From: WYEN01 sp049976205
GTDB taxonomy: Archaea > Thermoproteota > Thermoprotei_A > Sulfolobales > AG1
NCBI GenBank assembly: GCA_049976205.1
Contig: JBMFIR010000012.1
Span: 1 to 38,844, forward strand
DNA: 38,844 nucleotides
Direction of reading: 5' to 3'
This document shows positions 15,527 to 22,706 of this stretch, in pieces. The notes under the pieces were generated by a model, which searched no databases, had not been told where the DNA came from, and saw only the letters and a program-made list of their open reading frames with translations. The translations under genes and the position numbers were made by a program. Positions within the stretch are counted from its first letter, which is position 1. Every line of letters begins with the position of its first letter.

Positions 15527-16711
15527 TTAATCTCTCCTAATTATCCTGTAATGAATCTCTACTATATCACCATCCTCAACAATATGTTGACCCCCTACTC
15601 TAGCCCCAGGATACTTAACCGAGGATCCCCAGATCCTGGCGAATTGAAATCCTCTGTGTATATCTTCGTGAAGCATCTTAGCTATCTCGAGAACCGTGGT
15701 TCCTCTCTTAATAACAAGTGGTTTCTTAGATACCTCACCATTAGGTGGCTTAGTGTATACTCTGATGAGATTAAGAATTTTTATAAGTGAAGATCCCAGC
15801 TCCTCTTCAAATCCACCAGTTAGACTAGATACACACAAAACAGGTATTTCCTCAGGGACACTATTCCTAAGCTCTGTGCAGGAAATATCTGTCTTGACAA
15901 GATCTTTTTTATTCCCAACTACTATAGCTGGTTTATACGTATATAATCCAAGTATCTGATCCTCTATATCATCTAATGTAAGTTCTCCATAGATCCTTAT
16001 CTCAGCTCTGTAGATCCTGTATCCCTCAGCTATTTTTCTCACATCGTCTAGTGTCCCACCAATTATCCTCCCATAAGAGACTACTCTTAAACTACCTATA
16101 TCCGGGGCCTTAATTATCTCTATTCTACCTCTCGGCTTAATGATCTTTATACCCTCATTATCTAATAGCCTCACTATCTCTCCGTACTGAGAAACAGGGT
16201 CATTTGATAGATCTGTGAGTATAATTAATGCGTCAGCATTACGAGCTAAACCAATAGATCTTCTATTAATTTTGGATTCAGGATCAGGAGTCAGCGAAGG
16301 AGTCTCTATTAACTGAAAATATATGTCTCTATGAATAAACATCCCAGATACAGGATACGTGGTTGAGTACGGAGTATCTGATACCTCAACCTTAACATTA
16401 GTTAATTTCTTAAGAAAAAGTGATTTCCCCGACTTAGTGAACCCCAGAATCACTACTTGAGCATCCCCCTCCTTAGAAACAAAGAACGATAATCCCCCAC
16501 CTCTCATTGAGCTTTTTCTCCTACTCTCCTCAATCTCTTCCCGTAGCTCAGCCATTCTTCTCCTGATCCACCTGACAAGATTCTCAGTACCCTTATGCTT
16601 AGGAACAGCTGATAAGAACTCTTGAAGAGCCTGAAGCTTCTCCTCAGGTGTCCTTGCCTCTTGATACTTAGCGAATTTTGCCTTGGCCTCAGGCGGCAGA
16701 TTAGTAACCAT
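15527..16711 (-). CDS. DRG-like (Obg-type) GTPase with C-terminal TGS domain
   Basis: 394 residues. A helical N-terminal region (1-75) precedes the G domain: G1 GFTKSGKS (90-97), NKKD (267-270) and VSSL at G5; a TGS domain fills about 325-392 (IKRGTTVLEIAKMLHEDIHRG, then HIVEDGDIVEIHYR). DRG proteins associate with translating ribosomes and tRNA. The G3 loop reads ETPSLTP where DxPG is usual, so the Asp and Gly that coordinate Mg and gamma-phosphate are changed; hydrolysis may be altered. ATG 16711 is preceded by GAGGATGATGG. Overall order of motifs makes the family call firm, the activity less so. Confidence 0.87.
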   Translation of the reverse strand: MVTNLPPEAKAKFAKYQEARTPEEKLQALQEFLSAVPKHKGTENLVRWIRRRMAELREEIEESRRKSSMRGGGLSFFVSKEGDAQVVILGFTKSGKSLFLKKLTNVKVEVSDTPYSTTYPVSGMFIHRDIYFQLIETPSLTPDPESKINRRSIGLARNADALIILTDLSNDPVSQYGEIVRLLDNEGIKIIKPRGRIEIIKAPDIGSLRVVSYGRIIGGTLDDVRKIAEGYRIYRAEIRIYGELTLDDIEDQILGLYTYKPAIVVGNKKDLVKTDISCTELRNSVPEEIPVLCVSSLTGGFEEELGSSLIKILNLIRVYTKPPNGEVSKKPLVIKRGTTVLEIAKMLHEDIHRGFQFARIWGSSVKYPGARVGGQHIVEDGDIVEIHYRIIRRD

Positions 16712-16824
16712 TGCCCATCATCCTCTAAGCCTAAACATATCTTCACAATAATTTATTTCCTTAAAATAGTTAAAGAAAAACCTCTTTATATACTAGTGAT
16801 AAATCTTATACGGAGAGTATCTTA

Positions 16825-17118
16825 ATGCCCAGATCAACGGATAAAGAAATTGATGAAGACCCTATTTATCCTAGACTAAAGGGAGTTTTGTCCGCATTCT
16901 CCTCTTTACTAACGATCTACTTATCAGGTCTAGCGCTACTAGTTCTCTACTTATTCACTCTATCTATTATTAGAGACTTAGTTATGAATTCTCTACAGGA
17001 TCCTATCTACAGAAATATTGCTTTATTAATAATTGGTGGATTATTAACGATTCTTTGGTTGGTTACGTGGTATCTAGCAATCCTATCTATCAGAAGATTC
17101 TTGAGTAAGCCTAGGTAG
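16825..17118 (+). CDS. Small two-helix membrane protein, unknown function
   Basis: 97 residues: an acidic N-terminus (DKEIDEDPIYPR), a membrane helix (about 22-48), a short external loop (MNSLQDPIYRN) and a second helix (about 64-90), with a basic end (RRFLSKPR). It has its own promoter (CTTTATATAC at about 16782-16791) and a GGAGAGTA site 5 nt before the ATG, so it is a likely real gene. No family recognised. It is divergent from the DRG-like GTPase gene. Confidence 0.62.
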   Translation: MPRSTDKEIDEDPIYPRLKGVLSAFSSLLTIYLSGLALLVLYLFTLSIIRDLVMNSLQDPIYRNIALLIIGGLLTILWLVTWYLAILSIRRFLSKPR

Positions 17119-17152
17119 TAGATGAATGATTGTTTACAGAGAGTGTATCTCC

Positions 17153-17401
17153 TCACTTGATTTTCTCTATAATGAATTCATTCTCAGATAATTTCTCAAC
17201 GATCCTTATTAAACCATATCTTGAGAATAGATCTAGAGACTCCTTCAACTCCTCTACTTGATCCTTTCCAGCTTTTATTAGTAGTTCCTCACCTGTCTTA
17301 AGTTTCTTCATATAACTTAATAGAGCCGCTACCACACCACCACATTCAACTGCTTCTTTTTCTAGGTCTAGGAATAGTCTCCTCTTCTCCGTAAGAAACA
17401 C
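17153..17401 (-). CDS. Small protein with possible TusA/SirA-like fold
   Basis: 82 residues from GTG 17401, likely leaderless (TATA-like TTTAAATATT about 30-35 nt upstream). The pattern ECGGVVAALLSYMKKLKTGEELLIKAGKDQ-x-EELKES-x-LFSRYGLIRIV and ENEFIIEKI matches the beta-alpha-beta layout of TusA sulphur carriers: helix after the active Cys, a KxGExLxI strand, then a terminal strand. The usual CPxP motif is replaced by ECGG, leaving one Cys near the expected site. If the fold is right it could carry or sense sulphur, but activity is uncertain. Adjacent to a metallo-beta-lactamase-fold gene on the same strand. Confidence 0.5.
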   Translation of the reverse strand: MFLTEKRRLFLDLEKEAVECGGVVAALLSYMKKLKTGEELLIKAGKDQVEELKESLDLFSRYGLIRIVEKLSENEFIIEKIK

Positions 17402-17443
17402 CTATATAATCATTATGTTGTAGAGATTTAATATTTAAGAGAT

Positions 17444-18370
17444 CTATTGGCTTCTTAGTCTCTGGATCTCGCTCAAGAAACCACTTATTGTCATGTTTAT
17501 ATTATATCTATTGACTATACAGTCTTTATCGATATTCTCTAGATACACTTTCACGAATTGATCAAATCCACTTAGTATATTAAGGATCTTCTCAGGGTCT
17601 TTCTCATTAATATTGATCAGAACCTCAAACCATCTCTCCATTTGCTCATAGTGTTTCTTGAGCAAATCATAATTCTTTCTGACTCCTTTATGAGTAAAAG
17701 CTAGTTTACTAGGCTCTAGAGAAATCATTTTCTTGAGAGACTCCATGTAGCTCTCGTATCTAAATGGTGGTGGAGTTGTTGGTAGAACTATATCCAGCTC
17801 AGGTAAGTAGATACCAGCTGAGTCCCCGGTGAATAATATTGATTCCTCTCTCCATAGAATAGATATGTGATGAGACGCGTGTCCTGGTGTATGAATTATC
17901 TTGAGTGTCACATCATCCACAGCCACGTCTAGCCCATCTTTTGCTTCTAAGATCTCTATGTTGTACCCCTCCTCAGGTTTCCCATATAAATCTACTATGT
18001 CTCCCTGAACTTCTCTCGAGACTTCCCAGAGCTTAGAGGGATCTCTTATATGAGGAATACCTCTTGGGTGAGCCATTACAGCGGCTCCCGTTAATTTAGC
18101 TAATTTAGCAGATCCTCCCGCATGATCTAAGTGAACATGTGTAGGAATAATAAGTTCAAGAGATCTATCCATACCTAAGATCTTCAGAACTTCATATACT
18201 ATATCAGCGGAGTTGTGTGGACCTGGCTCAATAATTACTCCTCTTCCAGCAGAGGTCTTTATGAGGAAAGTATTTATATAATCTCTACAAGGATCAACTC
18301 CTGTGTATATAATAAAGAAGTTATTGCTTAGTCTAGTATAGTATCTCTCGATGCTCTCCTCAGTGGACAT
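17444..18370 (-). CDS. Metallo-beta-lactamase-fold hydrolase (glyoxalase II-like)
   Basis: 308 residues. The dinuclear zinc site is complete: THVHLDHAGG, HTPGHASHH, FTGDSAG and a late FTHKG histidine. The opening NTFLIKTSAGRGVIIEPGPH is typical of the class. The C-terminal extension of about 75 residues (YDLLKKHYEQMERWFEVL onward) is helical and may cap the active site. Substrates of this group include thioesters and phosphodiesters; none can be picked. It has an ATG start, and is divergent from DUF763 with a 51-bp gap. The 82-residue TusA-like gene follows it on the same strand after 42 nt. Confidence 0.88.
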   Translation of the reverse strand: MSTEESIERYYTRLSNNFFIIYTGVDPCRDYINTFLIKTSAGRGVIIEPGPHNSADIVYEVLKILGMDRSLELIIPTHVHLDHAGGSAKLAKLTGAAVMAHPRGIPHIRDPSKLWEVSREVQGDIVDLYGKPEEGYNIEILEAKDGLDVAVDDVTLKIIHTPGHASHHISILWREESILFTGDSAGIYLPELDIVLPTTPPPFRYESYMESLKKMISLEPSKLAFTHKGVRKNYDLLKKHYEQMERWFEVLININEKDPEKILNILSGFDQFVKVYLENIDKDCIVNRYNINMTISGFLSEIQRLRSQ

Positions 18371-18421
18371 GAATTCACCTGTAACTAATAAGTTTCGTCA
18401 TAAATAATTTAATAGTGGAGA

Positions 18422-19594
18422 ATGAGTGGAGTAGCTGAACTACCACTACACGAAGGGCATGTACCCAGATGGTTGCTGAGCTATATGGAGAGATTATCTA
18501 GAGCACTTCTCCTAGTTCTAAACGAGATCTATGGTCCTGATAAAACAATTGACTTATTCTCTGATCCTCTATGGTTCCAAGCCTTCAATAATATAATTGG
18601 TATGGATTGGGATAGTAGTGGTTCAACAACTGTTGTCACAGCAGTTATTAAGAAGGTTTCGTGGAGCGAGGACTTAGGTTTTCTAGTACTGGGTGGAAAA
18701 GGGGAGTACTCTAGGAGAACTATTGATGAGATCCCTCTAGCAGTAAATAGATTAGGTCTCGGTGAGGAGCAAAATGATCTTTTGACGAGAATAAGTCGCG
18801 TCTCAGCAAAAATAGACGGGGTATTGCTACAAGATGGATACTCATTATATCATCACTCATTATTCGTTTCCTCAGGGGGTAACTGGGTTGTTATCCAGCA
18901 AGGAATGAACACAAATAGTAGAATGGCTAGGAGATATCATCTCAGTAAATCTTCTCTTAATCTAGACGAGTTAATTAATCCTCATACTGGTGTAGCATCT
19001 AACAATATTCTGAGACCTATTAACTTGGTTGATGAAGGGTCTAGGGATACTATTAAAGTAATTGAGGATCTGTTGAAACAAAGATCATCAAAAATCCTTT
19101 CAGAGATCCGGGTAATTAATGCTAGATTAAAAGGTTTAGGTAGCTTAACAATGTTCTCAAAAACTCCTTTAGAGAATACAGTGTTAATCGAGAAAAGATA
19201 TTCGGTGCCATTCTATAGACCTATTAATATCACCAGAGAATTTATAGAGACTATTAATAAGATTCAGTTAGAGGAGGCTGAGAAAATTGCTGAAGCTCTT
19301 AATATAAGAGGCTTCGGAGCTGAGATTGTGAGAGCACTAGCTCTCGTGGCAGATCTGATTTATAATGCTCCTCCGTCTAATAGAGATCCTGTGACACACC
19401 CTATTGATCCGTTTAAATATTCGTATGCTCACGGTGGGAAAGACGGTGTTCCCTACAGGATCAGAAGAGAGATTCTTGAGAGAACTATTATGACACTCGA
19501 GGAGGCTGTTGAGAGAGCTAAATTAGGCGATAAGGAGAAACTAGATGTGCTTAAGAGATTGTCACGATACTCTAGATCACTTGTTGAGGACTAG
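18422..19594 (+). CDS. DUF763 family protein
   Basis: 390 residues. The start GVAELPLHEGHVPRWLLSYM and the region KIDGVLLQDGYSLYHHSLFVSSGGNWVVIQQGMN are the recognisable DUF763 signature, a family shared by archaea and some bacteria with no established biochemical function. The protein also contains DPVTHPIDPFKYSYAHGGKDGVPY near the end, another conserved block. Several conserved His, Asp and Gln residues suggest a nucleic-acid or nucleotide enzyme, but this is a guess. The ATG is preceded closely by GTGGAGA. It heads a plus-strand run with an unrecognised protein and the UbiA prenyltransferase. Confidence 0.85.
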   Translation: MSGVAELPLHEGHVPRWLLSYMERLSRALLLVLNEIYGPDKTIDLFSDPLWFQAFNNIIGMDWDSSGSTTVVTAVIKKVSWSEDLGFLVLGGKGEYSRRTIDEIPLAVNRLGLGEEQNDLLTRISRVSAKIDGVLLQDGYSLYHHSLFVSSGGNWVVIQQGMNTNSRMARRYHLSKSSLNLDELINPHTGVASNNILRPINLVDEGSRDTIKVIEDLLKQRSSKILSEIRVINARLKGLGSLTMFSKTPLENTVLIEKRYSVPFYRPINITREFIETINKIQLEEAEKIAEALNIRGFGAEIVRALALVADLIYNAPPSNRDPVTHPIDPFKYSYAHGGKDGVPYRIRREILERTIMTLEEAVERAKLGDKEKLDVLKRLSRYSRSLVED

Positions 19595-19654
19595 ATTACT
19601 TGATATTAAAATAAATTTTTCTAAGCTATATATTCGTGGTATTGGTGCTAATAA

Positions 19655-20629
19655 TTGTGGTTAGAAGGAGATCTATTTTTTATATCAGCACACACAGTCT
19701 CTGAGAAGCTCAGAGATGATAAGCTAAGGCTATCTCTAGAAATCTTTGATGAGTTTAGAGACAAGTTGGAAAGAGCATATTTAATAATAAGTGTTGATTC
19801 TCCTCTTAATCTAGATTATAGAGTGTGTAGATGGAGGATCTCTCTGAACAAATTTAATATCTCGAGAATACTGAAGCCTTTTAAAGAAGTTATTTATGGA
19901 AGCAAGAAATTATCACTCCTCTTATATGACATAACACCTATAAAAAATATGCTTAGCAACACCAATGAACTCTACGTAGAGTATAAAGGAGATTATTCTT
20001 CAAATCTTGATTTTGTAGGTCTATTAACAACTTATACCGTTCTCGATAATGAAAGTAGACCAGGTATATATATGTTTGAGGATCCGCTTGTTCTAGAGAG
20101 CGGCAAAAAAACCTCTATAGAGATCCCGGGAGATCTAGGTAGAGAACATAGTATATATCTAGTATTGAAGCCGTTGACGACTAATACGGAGATAATCGTA
20201 GGAAATGATTCTAGGGTTCTGAGTAATGTTGAGGAATACACAGTTACACTACCTAATGGTGAGAATAAGCTCTCCCTTGAGGTGTTGAGAGGCGGTGTAT
20301 ATATTCCTATTATACTATCTAAGGAGAGAAGATTCAGAGAACCAAATTACTATATAAGAGAGATTAGTGCCTCAAGAGAGCAGGAGAAGATTTCTGTTCT
20401 TAAGATCCATATAGGTAATTCTGGTGATATAGATGTTTCAGAGATCCTAGTTGTCGTTATTCATAAGGGGAAAACGGTGGCGAGTAAGAGAGTGAGTGGA
20501 GTTTCAAGAGAAATTGAGTTAGATATTGATAGGAGATCTATCGATACCAATGATTCCAGAGTCTATGTTAGGGTTATATGGAGTTGGTTAGGTAATAGAT
20601 ATTTCTCATCTAAAGAAACGGTGATCTAG
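19655..20629 (+). CDS. Unrecognised beta-rich protein of 324 residues
   Basis: Starts at TTG 19655, 7 nt after a GGTG site. No signal peptide or membrane helix is seen, so it is probably cytosolic. The N-terminal half (1-130) mixes helices and strands. The middle (about 140-225) is strand-rich (SGKKTSIEIPGDLG, YTVTLPNGENKLSLEVLRGG), and the C-terminal 90 residues (ISVLKIHIGNSGDIDVSEILVVV) look like an immunoglobulin-like or CARDB-type sandwich. No catalytic motif is evident. Its stop lies 2 nt before the proposed start of the UbiA gene, so the two are likely co-translated. I do not recognise a family. Confidence 0.65.
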   Translation: MWLEGDLFFISAHTVSEKLRDDKLRLSLEIFDEFRDKLERAYLIISVDSPLNLDYRVCRWRISLNKFNISRILKPFKEVIYGSKKLSLLLYDITPIKNMLSNTNELYVEYKGDYSSNLDFVGLLTTYTVLDNESRPGIYMFEDPLVLESGKKTSIEIPGDLGREHSIYLVLKPLTTNTEIIVGNDSRVLSNVEEYTVTLPNGENKLSLEVLRGGVYIPIILSKERRFREPNYYIREISASREQEKISVLKIHIGNSGDIDVSEILVVVIHKGKTVASKRVSGVSREIELDIDRRSIDTNDSRVYVRVIWSWLGNRYFSSKETVI

Positions 20630-20631
20630 TT

Positions 20632-21531
20632 CTGATCAAGAGAAAAATAATTTCTTGGATAAAGATTATTAGAATAAATAATGTTCTATTATCTTTCCTA
20701 GGAGTATTAGTGGGATCTGCCGTTGTCTCCGGAACTGATCTAGGTAATCTACCCACGCTTGTGGTAAATACCTTATTTCTCTCTGTACCTGCTCTCGCGG
20801 TAGCCGCGGGTGGTTATATAGCTAATGATTATTTTGATCTTGAGATAGACAAGATCTCTAAACCTTGGAGACCTCTTGCTAGAGGAGATATTAATCCTGT
20901 CACAGCCAGAAGAGTCTCTATATTCCTCTACGCATTCTCTGTAGCTTATTCATTGCTTCTAATAGGTTTTGTAACTTCTTTATTCGTTGTATTAAATGTG
21001 TTCGTTGTTGATCTATATGACTCGAGGTTCAAGAGAAGTGGTTTGATCGGGAACTTATTTGTTTCATTAGCTACAGCAAATTTATTTATTTACGGATCTC
21101 TGTCCTACGCTGAGAGAGTAATTGGTTTAGAGAATTTATCAACTATGGTGCTGGTACCCTACGTATTTGCTTTTTTACTCACTCTAGTCCGAGAAATAAT
21201 TAAGGGTGTTGAGGATATTGAAGGCGATAGAAGGCTAGGTGTTAAGACACTAGCAACTACACTAGGCTATAGAAGAAGTGGATTAATCGTTGCATTCCTT
21301 AATCTCATTATTCTCTCACTACTGGCTATACCATTTCTTTATAGAAACTCATACATGTACCTAATATTTGCATTATTAACAGTAGCTCTCTCACTATACG
21401 CATCATGCATCATATTAACCTCAAGAAGCGAGGATGAAGCCATAAAAAGATCCGTGAGCGCGCGATCTGTGACTAAGCTATCGCTATTAACAGGGGTCCT
21501 AGCATTTCTTCTATGGGCTCTAAAGATCTAG
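20632..21531 (+). CDS. UbiA-family prenyltransferase, probably digeranylgeranylglyceryl phosphate synthase
   Basis: Membrane enzyme that adds the second geranylgeranyl chain in archaeal lipid synthesis (inferred from family and domain of life). Hallmarks: NDYFDLEIDKISKPWRPLARG (first Asp-rich motif) and EIIKGVEDIEGDRRLGVKTLA (second), with about eight or nine membrane helices. The first standard start codon is GTG 20710, but the 26 preceding codons encode a typical UbiA N-terminus (IKIIRINNVLLSFLGVLVG). The frame has no ATG, GTG or TTG there; CTG 20632 lies 6 nt after a GGTGATC ribosome binding site and is proposed as the start, giving 299 residues. Confidence 0.87.
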   Translation: MIKRKIISWIKIIRINNVLLSFLGVLVGSAVVSGTDLGNLPTLVVNTLFLSVPALAVAAGGYIANDYFDLEIDKISKPWRPLARGDINPVTARRVSIFLYAFSVAYSLLLIGFVTSLFVVLNVFVVDLYDSRFKRSGLIGNLFVSLATANLFIYGSLSYAERVIGLENLSTMVLVPYVFAFLLTLVREIIKGVEDIEGDRRLGVKTLATTLGYRRSGLIVAFLNLIILSLLAIPFLYRNSYMYLIFALLTVALSLYASCIILTSRSEDEAIKRSVSARSVTKLSLLTGVLAFLLWALKI

Positions 21532-21584
21532 GTGTCGAAACCATACATCTATATTAATCAAATTACTTTTAACTATAGATCACT

Positions 21585-21720
21585 TTAATATAGTAGTAGA
21601 GGCGCAGGCTCCAATTTTCCAGTCCTAGGATCAACTTTTAAACCTAACAACTCGAGCGTTACAGTACCAATTAACACCTAATCTAGTATATCACTCACAG
21701 CCCATAAAACTCTATTAACA
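21585..21720 (-). pseudogene. Remnant of a clan AA (retropepsin-like) aspartic protease gene
   Basis: The minus-strand frame ending at 21585 encodes VNRVLWAVSDILD, a stop, then VLIGTVTLELLGLKVDPRTG and KLEPAPLLLY. The pattern LLG-x-KVDP-x-TGKLEP is the C-terminal signature of small archaeal clan AA aspartic proteases, which are about 110-140 residues long. The internal stop and the absence of any DTGA catalytic motif upstream show it is a decayed 3' fragment. The conserved end suggests decay was fairly recent. Assignment is by pattern memory and not by alignment. Confidence 0.5.
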
Positions 21721-21862
21721 CGTTATTACGAAGATTATAATAAAATAGATTTAATCTTTTAGATACTATAGATCATTGGTCCAGGAAATTCTTATGTCCT
21801 CGGATATACGACCGCGACATTTTAGGGTAGATATTGATTAGATCACGGCTCATGATTTGAAT

Positions 21863-22320
21863 TTATTGAGTAATTGTTTCCAATTTAGTATTTTTGATCC
21901 TTGGGGCATTATTGGTCCTAGATAATTCGTGTAATTGATTGTCTTCTGTTAATAGTACGAGATCATAGTGAACCGCCGTAGCGTAGATCATTCTATCAAA
22001 ATAATCTTGGATCCCATGCTTCGTGAGAAGTTCATCAGCTATTCTCTCTATCTCTGAATTTGTCAGAATCGTTTGTTTGATTTTCCTACTATTCTATAAT
22101 GCTTCAAGACCCTTCCTATACCTCCCTAAATATATTTCACGATCTTTAATTTGTCTCCGGGATAAATTAATCACGATCCATTTAGCCTCTACTAACGAAT
22201 AGGATTATATGAAAAAGAGTAGTGATCGAGAAGAAACAGAAAAATTTCTTCGAACTTATCCAGCGCAATACTAATACCTATTATCGGTAGAAGATATGTT
22301 GTATCAAGCAAAATCTCAAC
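21863..22320 (-). pseudogene. Broken PIN-domain (VapC-like) gene
   Basis: Minus strand. The first frame encodes EILLDTTYLLPIIGI, with the first PIN Asp. A frameshift near 22200 is followed by VEAKWIVINLSRRQIKDREI. A TAG at 22096-22094 interrupts the frame, which then continues to a stop at 21863 through SEIERIADELLTKHG and DYFDRMIYATAVHYDLVLLTED, the conserved C-terminal PIN motif with its acidic residues. PIN proteins are ribonuclease toxins of VapBC systems. One frameshift and one stop argue against function. No antitoxin gene is visible beside it. Confidence 0.78.
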
Positions 22321-22584
22321 TATAGATCCCTATCTTAGTCATTCTAAGTGTTTATTAAGCGAGTGTTTATCAAATAGTATCAGTGTATCATGGCATGGAA
22401 TAATGAAATATCATTATTAAGAGTCAATTTTATTTAGATTCTATGAATAATCCGCATATGCAAATAATTTCTGAACTAAGACTTAAATAAAGATCTAAAG
22501 ATCCCACTTATGACTAATATATGTTAAAGAGATTTAGAAAGGTATATACTTATTTACATAGATCTGCGGGTAAAAAGATCTTGA

Positions 22585-22659
22585 CGGGCCCGCCGGGATT
22601 TGAACCCGGGTCCTCCGGCTCCGGAGGCCGGCGCTCTATCCAAGCTGAGCTACGGGCCC
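22585..22659 (-). tRNA. tRNA-Arg (anticodon CCG)
   Basis: 75 nt on the minus strand, no intron and no encoded CCA. Cloverleaf: acceptor GGGCCCG pairs CGGGCCC; D arm GCTC/GAGC; anticodon stem CCGGC/GCCGG with loop CTCCGGA (anticodon CCG at 34-36, reads CGG); variable AGGAC; T arm CCGGG/CCCGG with loop TTCAAAT; discriminator G. All stems pair fully. A T-run lies downstream. It sits divergent from the S9 peptidase gene and at the edge of the decayed region. Confidence 0.97.
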
Positions 22660-22706
22660 TATAGATATATTTTTCTCGTTTTCATATATTGTTTGGTGTT
22701 TCTTTG

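Larger units (their letters stand above)
21532..22584. other. 1.05-kb region without intact genes (decayed genes)
   Basis: No intact reading frame on either strand. It holds remains of an aspartic protease gene and of a PIN-domain gene, both minus strand and described separately. The stretches 21721-21862 and 22321-22584 show nothing I can assign, apart from a T-run following the tRNA on the minus strand (about 22572-22576). Confidence 0.75.

Noticed and set aside
16712..16745. Possible minus-strand C/D sRNA (GAGGATGATGGGC)
   Set aside because: A C-like box occurs, but C' and a properly spaced D box are missing. The sequence is the ribosome binding site and start of the DRG-like gene.
21863..22320. 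Functional VapBC toxin-antitoxin pair
   Set aside because: The PIN frame is broken twice and no antitoxin-like frame is found upstream.
22585..22659. Integration (att) repeat of the tRNA-Arg 3' end
   Set aside because: I looked for a second copy of the tRNA 3' segment in 21532-22560 and saw none, so an integrated element is only a suggestion.
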